A stretch of DNA of 64,000 nucleotides, taken from Chloroflexota bacterium (lineage in GTDB: Bacteria; Chloroflexota; UBA6077; FW602-bin22; JAMCYS01). Below the pieces are notes generated by a model. That model was given only the letters and a program-made list of their open reading frames with translations, did no database searches and had not been told where the DNA came from. This document shows positions 8,506-16,877 of the stretch, in pieces (position 1 is the first letter of the stretch; each line of letters opens with the position of its first letter). Position numbers and translations under genes: made by a program. The stretch covers positions 1-64,000 of the forward strand of contig JAMCYS010000015.1 of the NCBI GenBank assembly GCA_023473795.1, written 5' to 3'.

Positions 8506-8891
8506 GAACTCACCTCCTTCGGGACATTGTGGCAGTCCCAGCAGTTGGGCGACACCCCGGCGTACGTGTGACAGGAATCGCAGAAATCCTGCTTGTTGTC
8601 GTGGCACTTGAGGCAGGTGTTGGTCAGGCTCTTCTTATACTGCTTGTTGTAAGTGAAGGAGGTATAGGTCCGGTCATTGTTGCGGACCACGTCCTCCCGC
8701 CATTGAACCAGCAACTGCATATGGTTGTCGCGCATCCAATCCTTGGACTCGACGCATTGCGTCTCGTTCGCCGGCAGCGCCGGTTTTGGCGGTTGGCTGG
8801 GGCCGCCGGTCGCGTACGTGTAGGCGGTCGGGATGAAGAACACGGCCAGGAAAATCAGCAAGCCCGGCACGATGTACTTACCGTCATACAT
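8502..8891 (-). CDS. dsrJ: DsrJ, triheme cytochrome c
   Basis: 129 residues with an uncleaved-looking N-terminal membrane anchor (IVPGLLIFLAVFFIPTAY) and three CxxCH heme sites close together at the C-terminus: CLKCH, CDSCH and CWDCH. This size and heme count match DsrJ of the DsrMKJOP complex. It faces outside the membrane and contacts DsrO. Its start overlaps the end of dsrK by 8 nt. Confidence 0.93.
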   Translation of the reverse strand: MYDGKYIVPGLLIFLAVFFIPTAYTYATGGPSQPPKPALPANETQCVESKDWMRDNHMQLLVQWREDVVRNNDRTYTSFTYNKQYKKSLTNTCLKCHDNKQDFCDSCHTYAGVSPNCWDCHNVPKEVSS

Positions 8892-10515
8892 TGGCGGTAA
8901 CCTCCTCCTTGGTAAGCAGCGGCGTGCCGCGCAGGTCGGTGGTGCGCTCGCCCTCGCCCTTCATCACGAGGGCGTTGCCGACCAGTTCGTGCACCCCCGC
9001 TACCTCAACCCCCGGCACCCAGTACTCCATCAGGGGGGGAAGCGTGGCCTTGTCGATAGCGCACATGCAGGTCAGCAAATTGACGCCATGCTTCTCGTGC
9101 ACGTACTGAACGGCGTTGGCGCGCGGCATGCCGCCGCGCAGGCGAGCCTCCAGGTTCTCGTCGGTGCCCAGGCCCGAGCCGCTGCCGCAACAGAAGGTGC
9201 GCTCGCGAATGGTGCTCTCGGGCATCTCGAAGAAGTTGTTGCAAGAGCTGCGCAACAGGTAGCGCGGCTCCTCGAACAAGCCCATCGCCCGCGCCGGGTT
9301 GCAGGAATCGTGGTAGGTAACCCGGAAGTGATCGTTGCGACTCGGGTCCAGCTTGATCTTGCCCTCGCGGAGCAAGTCGGCCGTGAACTCCGAAATGTGC
9401 ACCATCTTGGTGCTGGTGGCGTTCTCGAACCTGGTGCCCGTGAGCGGGGAAACCGGTTCCTCCAGGAAGTCGGCCGGGCCGTTCATCGTATCCATGTACT
9501 GATGCAGCACCCGCCACATATGGCCGCACTCGCCGCCCAGAATCCACTTCACGCCCAGGCGCTTGGCCTCGGCGTAGATTTTCGCGTTCAGCCGCTTCAT
9601 CATCTCGTGGGAGGTAAAGAGACCGAAGTTGCCGCCCTCCGAGGCGAAAGCCGACATCGTGTAGTCGAGCCCGATTTCGTGAAAGAGCGCCATGTAACCC
9701 AGGAAGGTGTAGTAGTGCGGGCTGCCGAAGTAGTCGGCCGACGGCGTGACGAAGAGAATCTCGGCGCCTTTCTTGTTGATCGGCACCTCGACCTTGACGC
9801 CGGTGATGTCGGCCAGATCGTCGGCGGCGAACTCGATGTTGTCCTTGAAGGTGTGCGGCTGGATGCCCAGGTGGTTGCCGGTGCGATAGCAGTTGGCCAC
9901 CGGCTCCATGACCCAGTTGATGTTGACGCCGACCAGGTTCAACAGCTCGCGGCCCATCATCGTGATCTCGGCCGTGTCGATGCCGTAGGGGCAGAAGACC
10001 GAACAACGCCGGCACTCCGTGCACTGGTAGAAGTAGTAGAACCACTCCTTGAGCACGTCTTCGGTTAGGTCTCTGGCGCCGGCGAACTTGCCGAGCACCT
10101 TGCCGGCCGTGGTGTGCTGGCGGCGGTAGACCGAGCGCAGCAGTTCTGCCCGCATCACCGGCATGTTCTTGGGATCGCCCGAGCCGATGAAGAAATGGCA
10201 CTTGTCGGCGCACGCGCCGCAGCGCACGCAGATATCCATGAAGAGCTTGAACGAGCGGAAGCGATCGAGCCGCTCCTGCATGCCCTTGTAGATGATCTCT
10301 TGCCAGTCCGGCGGCAACTTCCAGTCGTCGTCGGCCGGCCGCCACTGACGTGGATTGGGCATACCCAGGTACTCGAGCATCTTCGGCTTTGACGGGTAGC
10401 AGTAATTGCCGTGCTTGGCCTTGAAGTCGACGTCAGGCTCGAGCCAGTCCTTTTCCGGCAGTTTGTTGTGCTCTACGCGCAGTAGATCCTCAGGCTTGGG
10501 CCCTTTTTCAGGCAT
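8884..10515 (-). CDS. dsrK: DsrK, catalytic iron-sulfur subunit of DsrMKJOP
   Basis: 543 residues, HdrD-like. Ferredoxin sites are CVRCGACADKC (about 92-102) and CTECRRCSVFCP. The CCG-type catalytic domains carry GGECGHMWR, HDSCNPARAMG and FCCGSGSGLG. DsrK is thought to reduce the DsrC trisulfide in the cytoplasm using electrons from DsrM. The start overlaps the end of dsrM by 8 nt and the end overlaps dsrJ, so the block is one coupled operon. Confidence 0.93.
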   Translation of the reverse strand: MPEKGPKPEDLLRVEHNKLPEKDWLEPDVDFKAKHGNYCYPSKPKMLEYLGMPNPRQWRPADDDWKLPPDWQEIIYKGMQERLDRFRSFKLFMDICVRCGACADKCHFFIGSGDPKNMPVMRAELLRSVYRRQHTTAGKVLGKFAGARDLTEDVLKEWFYYFYQCTECRRCSVFCPYGIDTAEITMMGRELLNLVGVNINWVMEPVANCYRTGNHLGIQPHTFKDNIEFAADDLADITGVKVEVPINKKGAEILFVTPSADYFGSPHYYTFLGYMALFHEIGLDYTMSAFASEGGNFGLFTSHEMMKRLNAKIYAEAKRLGVKWILGGECGHMWRVLHQYMDTMNGPADFLEEPVSPLTGTRFENATSTKMVHISEFTADLLREGKIKLDPSRNDHFRVTYHDSCNPARAMGLFEEPRYLLRSSCNNFFEMPESTIRERTFCCGSGSGLGTDENLEARLRGGMPRANAVQYVHEKHGVNLLTCMCAIDKATLPPLMEYWVPGVEVAGVHELVGNALVMKGEGERTTDLRGTPLLTKEEVTANV

Positions 10516-11545
10516 GTCCGCCCCTCGCAGCCGCCATCTCCGGCTTGTGATCTAAGTCCTCGTCCAGCGGAATGCCGGCCATCTCCAGCTTTTCCTTGAA
10601 CTCCTCCTGCCACTCCGCGTAGCTGTGAGTGGGCACGGGGTAGTTCCAGGGGTTGACGTGCCGCCGCCTGCGGTTGTCGTTGGTCAGGTTGCGGGTGGGA
10701 CTGAGGAAGATCCCGCCCATATGCATCAGCTTACTCAAAGGGAAGTAGACAAGCAGCGAGCTGACCAGCGCCAGGTGGGCAAAGAACAACGGCCCGACGT
10801 TGGCGGGGATGCGCGGCTGCAGAACAACCAGGCTCAATGCCAGTTCCTTCACCGCCTCGATGTCCACCCGGAAGAAGTGGCGCATCAGGACCCCGGTGGT
10901 GCCGATGCCCAGAATGAGGAAGAGCGGGAAGTAGTCCGCGGGCAGAGAGATGTAGCGTATTTGCGGCATCACCACCCGGCGAGCGAACAGAAAAAGGAGC
11001 GCCACCAAAATAGTGGCCGTGGTGATGTACATCGCCGGCACGCCAACCTGAAAGAAGCCGTCGACGGCCTGCAACCAGGGCACGAAGAACGGCACCGGGT
11101 CGAGGAAGAAACGCGTGTGCCGCAGTATGATCACCAGGAATGAATAGTGGAAGAGCAGGCCACCGGCCCAAAGGAGCTTCTCCTCGCCAAAGAGCAGCCT
11201 CTTGCCACGCAGCCCCGCCGACGTGTTGCGGAAGAGCGAGCGGAAGAGGAGGACCTCCAGAGCCATGCGACCCAGCACGCCCAGCTTATTGGCGGGCGCC
11301 TCCAGGTTGTTGGCCTTGATCCAGGGCAAAGAACGTTGCTGGCCAGCGGTCGTCGTGATGCGGAAGGGCACCGGCGAGCGGACCCAGCCCAGCATGCGGT
11401 AAGCAAAGCCTGCGACGAACGCGGCCATGGCGATGTAGGGGATGATGATGCCGAAGACAACCTGGAGGGCGGGCAGAGAACCACCCGCGTAACCCACCAG
11501 GGCTAGGGCGACAACAATTAGAAACGGGTAGAGCATTTTGGCCAT
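10508..11545 (-). CDS. dsrM: DsrM, membrane heme b subunit of DsrMKJOP
   Basis: 345 residues, NarI-like. Two N-terminal helices (LYPFLIVVALALVGYAGG and the next 25 residues) precede a cytoplasmic loop, then about four further helices. Histidines in FHYSFLVIILRHTRFF and in RHFF / FFAHLAL are candidate heme b ligands. The C-terminal hydrophilic tail includes RRRRHVNPWNYPVPTHSY. It oxidises menaquinol and feeds DsrK. Confidence 0.9.
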   Translation of the reverse strand: MAKMLYPFLIVVALALVGYAGGSLPALQVVFGIIIPYIAMAAFVAGFAYRMLGWVRSPVPFRITTTAGQQRSLPWIKANNLEAPANKLGVLGRMALEVLLFRSLFRNTSAGLRGKRLLFGEEKLLWAGGLLFHYSFLVIILRHTRFFLDPVPFFVPWLQAVDGFFQVGVPAMYITTATILVALLFLFARRVVMPQIRYISLPADYFPLFLILGIGTTGVLMRHFFRVDIEAVKELALSLVVLQPRIPANVGPLFFAHLALVSSLLVYFPLSKLMHMGGIFLSPTRNLTNDNRRRRHVNPWNYPVPTHSYAEWQEEFKEKLEMAGIPLDEDLDHKPEMAAARGGHA

Positions 11546-11551
11546 TAGGCA

Positions 11552-12115
11552 CTACCTCGCTGGAGGGGGCGAGCCTGCCCCCGGTTCATCGGCGTCCGGC
11601 TCGGCCTCGCCGACGTCGCCGTATATACGGCCGAGCCTGTTCAGGATGCGGTCGGCTCGGCCCCTGATTTCCTTAGTTCTGATCTCGAAGATGCGCTCGC
11701 GCCGCCGCATGTAGACATCAAACGCCAGGAGAGCCAGGCCGTCGAGGCGCGACTCGAAGTCGAGGATCTCGTCCTGGCTCGGTTTGACCGCCTTCTCGGC
11801 GGCCACTATCTCGCGCACCGCCGTCTTGAGCAAAAAGACGAAAGCCACGGCCTGAGAAGGGGCAAAATCCTGCACGACACGCACTTTGACAATGTCGTCG
11901 ACGGCCGGAGCCAGGTCCTCGATCGGCACACCGCGTAACAAGCCGTCAAGAATTGTCTCGCTCTCCTGCTGAATGGCGTAGCCAACGGGATTGAGGAACT
12001 GGTCCTGTTCACGTTGGAGGAACCGCGCCGTATCCGTCGGATAGGTATCGACAATGAGACGCACCCATCGTTGCAAGATGGCCGTCTTATTCTTATTCAG
12101 TAGATCGCTGAGCAT
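11552..12115 (-). CDS. RsbRD N-terminal-domain-like protein inside the dsr operon
   Basis: 187 residues, soluble, mostly helical. The first 130 residues (LLNKNKTAILQRWVRLI ... VAFVFLLKTAVREIV) look like the RsbRD N-terminal domain, a non-heme globin-like sensor fold of stressosome proteins. No STAS, kinase or DNA-binding domain follows; the C-terminus is a basic helical stretch then an acidic/Pro tail. Genes with this domain are known beside dsrM in some sulfate reducers. It lies 6 nt upstream of dsrM, so it may sense redox or stress state for the complex, but no function is proven. Confidence 0.7.
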   Translation of the reverse strand: MLSDLLNKNKTAILQRWVRLIVDTYPTDTARFLQREQDQFLNPVGYAIQQESETILDGLLRGVPIEDLAPAVDDIVKVRVVQDFAPSQAVAFVFLLKTAVREIVAAEKAVKPSQDEILDFESRLDGLALLAFDVYMRRRERIFEIRTKEIRGRADRILNRLGRIYGDVGEAEPDADEPGAGSPPPAR

Positions 12116-12166
12116 GTTTCGATCCCCACCCGGTCACGGTGCGACGACACAGTGCGACTTCACGCA

Positions 12167-12196
12167 GCAGCGTGCCAGGCTGGCCTGGCACGCTGC
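12167..12196 (-). terminator. 13-bp hairpin between dsrC and the rsbRD-dsrMKJOP segment
   Basis: Perfect arms GCAGCGTGCCAGG (12167-12179) and CCTGGCACGCTGC (12184-12196) with loop CTGG. It lies in the only long gap (146 bp) of the operon and has no T tract. It could be a partial terminator or an RNA-stabilising end that keeps dsrABDC mRNA more abundant than dsrMKJOP. Confidence 0.65.
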
Positions 12197-12261
12197 CGGC
12201 TATCGGCCCCTGCCGGTCAATCGACGCAACGGAGAGCAGGCGGGACGAGCCCGCCCTCTTC

Positions 12262-12579
12262 CTAGACGCAGCCGGTCGGCTTGGGCAGGCCGGCGATCTT
12301 GCAGGCGCCCTTGGCCGGGCCGGACGGGAACAGGGCGTAGATCTGCTTGAGGTCCTTGCCGGTGTCCTTGCAGACCTTGCGCACCATCGGCGCGATGCCG
12401 AACTTCAGGTAGTACTCACGAATCATGTTGACGACTTTCCAGTGTTCGTCGGTCAGCTCCGGCACTTCCTCGTCCTGTGCCAGGACGGTGGCCACCGTTT
12501 GGTTCCACTGGCCCGGGTCCTGAATGAACCCGTCCTCGTCGATCTCCAGCTCTTGTCCGCCAAAATCCCTCAGTGCCAT
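12262..12579 (-). CDS. dsrC: DsrC, sulfur-carrier substrate protein of DsrAB
   Basis: 105 residues from the ATG at 12579 (AGGAGG 8 nt upstream); an earlier GTG at 12588 is less likely. The C-terminal arm is complete: a penultimate Cys (C104) and a second Cys 11 positions before it (C93) in GACKIAGLPKPTGCV. Both are needed for the trisulfide between DsrAB and DsrMK, so this is a true DsrC, not a TusE-type protein lacking the inner Cys. The body contains DEDGFIQDPGQWN and the IREYYLKFGIAPMVR helix typical of the family. Confidence 0.96.
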   Translation of the reverse strand: MALRDFGGQELEIDEDGFIQDPGQWNQTVATVLAQDEEVPELTDEHWKVVNMIREYYLKFGIAPMVRKVCKDTGKDLKQIYALFPSGPAKGACKIAGLPKPTGCV

Positions 12580-12611
12580 TGACGGCACCTCCTATGTTGA
12601 GTATGGGGCTG

Positions 12612-12824
12612 CTACCCCTGGCCTTTACCCTTCAGGGTTACGTAGGACGTGCCCAGGTAAAGGAATTCGATCTTGTCCTCTTTGGCCAGGTCATTGATCG
12701 CGTTGTCGGCCTCGTGCTTGCTGACGCCCAGCGCGTTCGCGACCTCACGATTCTTGGCCTTGGAAACGGTACCCAGATAGTCCAGAATCCGCTGCTTCAG
12801 GTCCCCGCCAGCCGATTCGCTCAT
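12612..12824 (-). CDS. dsrD: DsrD-like winged-helix protein
   Basis: 70 residues predicted as a winged helix: LKQRILDYLGTVSKAKNREV, then NALGVSKHEADNAINDLAKE and a beta wing. Size and position directly after dsrB match DsrD, recently recognised as an activator of DsrAB and used as a marker of reductive-type sulfite reductases. Sequence similarity by eye is fold-level, so a different small winged-helix protein remains possible. Confidence 0.8.
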   Translation of the reverse strand: MSESAGGDLKQRILDYLGTVSKAKNREVANALGVSKHEADNAINDLAKEDKIEFLYLGTSYVTLKGKGQG

Positions 12825-12862
12825 TGGATGCCACCTTCCTCGCGGTCAGTTCGACCGCGCAA

Positions 12863-13927
12863 TTACCACTTGAACGTCGGGGTGGTGCGGAACGTGGTGG
12901 TCGCGTGCGTGAAATCGTCGATGTGCTTGTCGGTGAAAGGAATGCCCGTCAGTTCGAAGAAGCGCTCCCAGCTGATCCGCTCGATCCACTCGCCCATGCG
13001 CTCGCCCTTGTGAGCGTTCTTGGCGTAGACCTCGACGATGTTCTTCACAGCACTCACCACTTCGGGCCAACGCGGCGGCGTGTTCGGTAGGTACGGGATT
13101 GCCAGGCGAGAGAACATCGGGGCGGTGCGGGCGTTGGAGACCTTGCCGCCGACGAAGATCGCCACGCCGTCGTTCAGGGCGTCCGCGATGGGCAGCGCCG
13201 GGCAGACGGAGAAGCAGTTGCCGCAGTACATGCAGCGGTCTTCGTTGATGGTGACGCTCTTCTCCTTTGGGTTCGGCCGGATGGCCGCCGTCGGGCAGCT
13301 GGCGATGACCGTGGGAATCTCGCACATCTTGCCCAGCCGCTCGTGGTCAACCTTGGGCGGCTTGCGGTGGATGCCCACGATCGCCAGATCCGAGCAGTGC
13401 ACGGCGCCGCACATGTTCAGGCAGCAGGCCAGGGAGATGCGCAGCTTGGCCGGCAGGCTCTCGGAGGTGAAGTAAGGCACCAACTCGTCCATGACTGACT
13501 TCACGATACCGGAGGCGTCAGTCGCCGCCGAGTGGCAGTGCACCCAGCCCTGCGTGTGGACGACGTTGCTGATGGCGTTGTTGGTCCCGCCGATGAGATA
13601 GCCCTTCTGCTTCAGTTCGTCGATCAGGGGCTCGACCATAGCCGCATCCGAGACCAGGAACTCGATGTTGTGGCGGCTGGTGAACCGCAGGTGGCCACCG
13701 CAGTACTTGTCGGCGATGTCGGCGATATCCCGGATGAAGTCGATGCTGACGAGGCGCGAGCCCGCGACGCGCACCGTGTAGATGGCGTCGCCGCTCTCGG
13801 CCACGTGCTTCAGCACGCCCGGCTTCAGGTTCTCGTGGTACTTCCACGAACCATAGTTCTTGGTGATTACCGGCGGCAGCATCTGCCGGAAATCGGGAGG
13901 GCCTATGTCTGTCTTGGCTATTGCCAT
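12863..13927 (-). CDS. dsrB: Dissimilatory sulfite reductase beta subunit
   Basis: 354 residues. Siroheme/[4Fe-4S] ligands lie in [15 protein letters not shown] ferredoxin insertion carries [12 protein letters not shown]. The DsrB phrases [16 protein letters not shown] and [16 protein letters not shown] are present. With DsrA it forms the cytoplasmic alpha2beta2 enzyme that reduces sulfite to the DsrC trisulfide. It is 49 nt downstream of dsrA. Confidence 0.96.
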   Translation of the reverse strand: MAIAKTDIGPPDFRQMLPPVITKNYGSWKYHENLKPGVLKHVAESGDAIYTVRVAGSRLVSIDFIRDIADIADKYCGGHLRFTSRHNIEFLVSDAAMVEPLIDELKQKGYLIGGTNNAISNVVHTQGWVHCHSAATDASGIVKSVMDELVPYFTSESLPAKLRISLACCLNMCGAVHCSDLAIVGIHRKPPKVDHERLGKMCEIPTVIASCPTAAIRPNPKEKSVTINEDRCMYCGNCFSVCPALPIADALNDGVAIFVGGKVSNARTAPMFSRLAIPYLPNTPPRWPEVVSAVKNIVEVYAKNAHKGERMGEWIERISWERFFELTGIPFTDKHIDDFTHATTTFRTTPTFKW

Positions 13928-13976
13928 GCTTGCATTACCTCTCGTTGCTCAATATTGCCGTCACTGGCGACGGACC

Positions 13977-15161
13977 CTAGTTGATTTCGTCAGGCGACCA
14001 GAAGTAATACGGATTGGAGCGCGGCCGGAAGACCATCTGCGACACCGGCTTCAGCTCGACCGCCTTCAGGAACGCGCCCATGCCCAAGCGATCGATCAGC
14101 TCGCCGATGCGCTCGCGGGTCTTGCCGTTCTCGTCCCACCAATCCCACATCTTGGCGAGCAGGTCCTTCAGCTCCTGGTAGGGCGGCTCCATCTTTATGA
14201 ACGGAATCAGCACCCAGGAAAGGTAAGCGCCCTTGACGATAGGGGCCTTGCCGCCGATGAGAATGGTCGCACCTTTCTCCACGCCCGGCCGGATGGCCTT
14301 GGGCATCATGTTGATGCAGTGCATGCAGCGGATGCATTCCTCTGGCTGGACGCTCAGCTCCATCTTCGTCGCGTCGTAGGACAGGGCCTTCGTGGGGCAC
14401 TTGGCGACGACGGCGCCTCTGATATTGAGGTCTGAGTTGGCGTAGTGCTTGACCTCAGCCTGATCGATGCGCAGCGTATCGCGCCAGGTGCCGATGATCG
14501 GCATGTCCGAGCGCGCGATAGAGGCCACGCAGTCGTTGGGGCAGCCAGAGACCTTGATCTTGAACTTGTATGGCCACATCGGCCGGTGCAGCTCGTTCTG
14601 GAACGTTTGCGTGAAGTCGTTGCAGATGTCGAGCGTGTCGATGCAGGCATACTCGCAGCGGGCCGGTCCGACGCAGGCGCTGGGCGTGCGCAGGGCAGAA
14701 CCGGAGCCGCCGAGGTCGAAGCCCGCCTCGCTCAAGGCGTCGAACGCCGGCTGCAGGTTGGGCGTGACCGTGCCCAACAGAATGACGTCACCCGTCGAGC
14801 CGTGGAAGTTGGTCAGGCCGCTGCCGTATTTCTCCCAGATGTCGCAAAGGGTGCGCAGCGAGGCAGTATTGTAGAACCAGCCGCTGGGCTGGTTGACACG
14901 CATCGTGTGGAAGTCCCGCACTTCGGGGAACTGCTCGGGCGCGTCTGAGTATCGGCCGATCACGCCGCCGCCGTAGCCACGCACACCCACGATACCGCCG
15001 TGCTTCCAGTGGACCCGCTTCTCCGTGTAGGAGAGCTCCAGCTGGCCAAGCGCATCCTTGGCCATGGGGCTCTTCTTCGCCGCCCGCTTCATCTCCTTGA
15101 CGAAGCTAGGCCATGGACCACTTTCCAGTTGGTCCAGCAATGGGGTCTTGGATTCCTCCAT
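13977..15161 (-). CDS. dsrA: Dissimilatory sulfite reductase alpha subunit
   Basis: 394 residues. Siroheme-[4Fe-4S] binding motifs are [11 protein letters not shown] (about 163-173) and SGCPNDC (about 205-211). A ferredoxin domain carries KCPTKAL and [33 protein letters not shown] and [13 protein letters not shown] are typical of DsrA. It starts 27 nt after cbiA in the same transcription unit. The pairing with dsrD and the absence of dsrEFH and dsrL argue for the reductive direction. Confidence 0.97.
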   Translation of the reverse strand: MEESKTPLLDQLESGPWPSFVKEMKRAAKKSPMAKDALGQLELSYTEKRVHWKHGGIVGVRGYGGGVIGRYSDAPEQFPEVRDFHTMRVNQPSGWFYNTASLRTLCDIWEKYGSGLTNFHGSTGDVILLGTVTPNLQPAFDALSEAGFDLGGSGSALRTPSACVGPARCEYACIDTLDICNDFTQTFQNELHRPMWPYKFKIKVSGCPNDCVASIARSDMPIIGTWRDTLRIDQAEVKHYANSDLNIRGAVVAKCPTKALSYDATKMELSVQPEECIRCMHCINMMPKAIRPGVEKGATILIGGKAPIVKGAYLSWVLIPFIKMEPPYQELKDLLAKMWDWWDENGKTRERIGELIDRLGMGAFLKAVELKPVSQMVFRPRSNPYYFWSPDEIN

Positions 15162-15188
15162 ACTACCTCTTGTCTCCTTTCGTACTGA

Positions 15189-16598
15189 CTACCACACGCT
15201 GACCGAACGCGCCGCGCCGGCCGCCAACCCGCCATCCTTCGCCGCCGAGCGAGCCACCGCCACCAGTCGCCCCGCCCACTCGGGAGTGCCGACCGCGTGC
15301 AGATGGGTGAAACCGGCCAACACGTTGCGGTAAATGATCGCGTCCCTCTTCTGGCCGATGCCGTGACCACGCTCCAACCGGTAGGCCAAATTCTCCTGGC
15401 CCAGGGCTTCTAGCCGGCCGTAGTGAAATTCGTGTCCCCGTAGCACTTGCCCTTCGGGAAAGAATGGGTTCGCCTCCACCACCGTGGCTGCCACGTAGCC
15501 GTGGCCCTGCGGTTTGGCGGTAAAAGACACCTCACAAGGCAGAGCGCCGACCATTTCATAACTTCGACCCTGCCAGTGAAGTCGCCTCGACAAGTAGATG
15601 AGTCCCGCGCACTCGGCATAAACTGGGAGGCCAGTCGCTACGGCCTGTGCCAGGTCGTGCCGCAGAGCGGCGTTTGCCTCCAGCTCCGCGGCGAACATCT
15701 CAGGAAAGCCGCCGCCAATGTACAGCGCGGCCACTTCGGGTAGACTCCGCTCGCCGAGGGCATCGATGAATACCAGCTCTGCCCCTGCTCGCTCCAACGC
15801 CTCCAGATTCTCCGGATAGTAGAACGAGAAGGCTCGGTCCCGAATCACCCCGACGCGCACGCTGGGGCCACTCGGCTGGCCTGCCGGTTCCCTTGCCGGA
15901 CGTGGCGCCGTGGCCGGGCGGGCCAAGAGCAACGTCGCCTCGACGTCGACGTGAGCCGACACCAGACGCTCGGCTCGCTCGATCTTCGCCTGTAGCACCT
16001 CCGCTTCGCCTTGCGGCACCAGACCGAGGTGCCGCTCGGGAATGGACAGACCCTCATCCTTGGGCAAGCAGCCCAGGACCGGCAAACCGCAGTGTTCGGC
16101 CACAGCGTGCACCAGCATCGATTCGTGCCGGCCGCCGGCGACGTTGTTGAAGATGACGCCAGCGACGTCCAGGTCAGGCTCGAAGTGCTGGTAGCCGCTC
16201 ACCATTGCGGCCGCACTCCGGGTCATGCGCGTGGCGTTGACCACTAAGATGATAGGCAAGCCGAGGGCGCGAGCCAGCTGGGCTGTGCTGCCGCTGCCTG
16301 CCAGGTCTACGCCGTCGAACAGACCCATCGCCCCCTCGACCACCGCCACCTGAGCGCCGGCCAAGGCACGGTAGTATAAGGCGACAAGCGCCTCCTGGGG
16401 CATCATGAAAAGGTCGAGGTTGCGGCAGGCCCGACCCGCGGCGGCGCTGAGCCAGCTGGGGTCGATGTAGTCGGGGCCTTTCTTGAAGGGCTGCACAGCC
16501 AAGCCGCGTCTGGCCAGCGCCGCGCACAATCCTAGGGAGACAGTGGTCTTGCCCGACCGTCCCTGAGGAGCGGAGATGACGAACCCAGGCACTGTCAT
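15189..16598 (-). CDS. cbiA: Cobyrinic acid a,c-diamide synthase-like amidotransferase (DsrN-like)
   Basis: 469 residues from the ATG at 16598, chosen because the P-loop domain MTVPGFVISAPQGRSGKTTV begins there; the frame runs on to 16715 without family similarity. The first half is an ATP-dependent synthetase and the second a class I glutaminase with the nucleophile Cys in PVYAECAGLIYLSRR. Linked to dsrAB, such genes (dsrN) are thought to amidate siroheme for sulfite reductase. Cobalamin synthesis is the alternative, but no other cob/cbi gene is in the window. Confidence 0.88.
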   Translation of the reverse strand: MTVPGFVISAPQGRSGKTTVSLGLCAALARRGLAVQPFKKGPDYIDPSWLSAAAGRACRNLDLFMMPQEALVALYYRALAGAQVAVVEGAMGLFDGVDLAGSGSTAQLARALGLPIILVVNATRMTRSAAAMVSGYQHFEPDLDVAGVIFNNVAGGRHESMLVHAVAEHCGLPVLGCLPKDEGLSIPERHLGLVPQGEAEVLQAKIERAERLVSAHVDVEATLLLARPATAPRPAREPAGQPSGPSVRVGVIRDRAFSFYYPENLEALERAGAELVFIDALGERSLPEVAALYIGGGFPEMFAAELEANAALRHDLAQAVATGLPVYAECAGLIYLSRRLHWQGRSYEMVGALPCEVSFTAKPQGHGYVAATVVEANPFFPEGQVLRGHEFHYGRLEALGQENLAYRLERGHGIGQKRDAIIYRNVLAGFTHLHAVGTPEWAGRLVAVARSAAKDGGLAAGAARSVSVW

Positions 16599-16772
16599 CG
16601 TCAACGCCCCTGCTCGCGAGCCGACGAGCGCCCAAGGCCGGACCTGCCAGTCCCGCCGGCGCCGCTCTGCGTCGTGCTGTGAATCAAGCTGCCTCGCTCC
16701 TCGATAGCGCGCCAATTGCGCCTTACCGGCCTCCCCGGGGCCAAACAGGCTCCTGCACGGGAGGCAGTAGAA

Positions 16773-16820
16773 TCAATAGATATTATGCCTAGCATAGGGA
16801 CGTCAATAGACAATAGTGTC
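16773..16820 (-). promoter_or_regulatory. AT-rich control region of the cbiA-dsr operon with promoter and nested dyads
   Basis: Minus-strand promoter candidate TTGACG (16806-16801), 15-bp spacer, TAATAT (16785-16780). Around it are a direct repeat TCAATAGA (16773-16780 and 16803-16810), a perfect palindrome TATGCCTAGCATA (16784-16796) lying in the spacer, and GACAATAGTGTC (16809-16820). The 279-bp gap 16599-16877 holds no gene. Confidence 0.55.
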
Positions 16821-16877
16821 TAGAGGACGACGCCCCGATACTTAGCCGGGATAGCCCGATATTACCATGTTGGGCTA

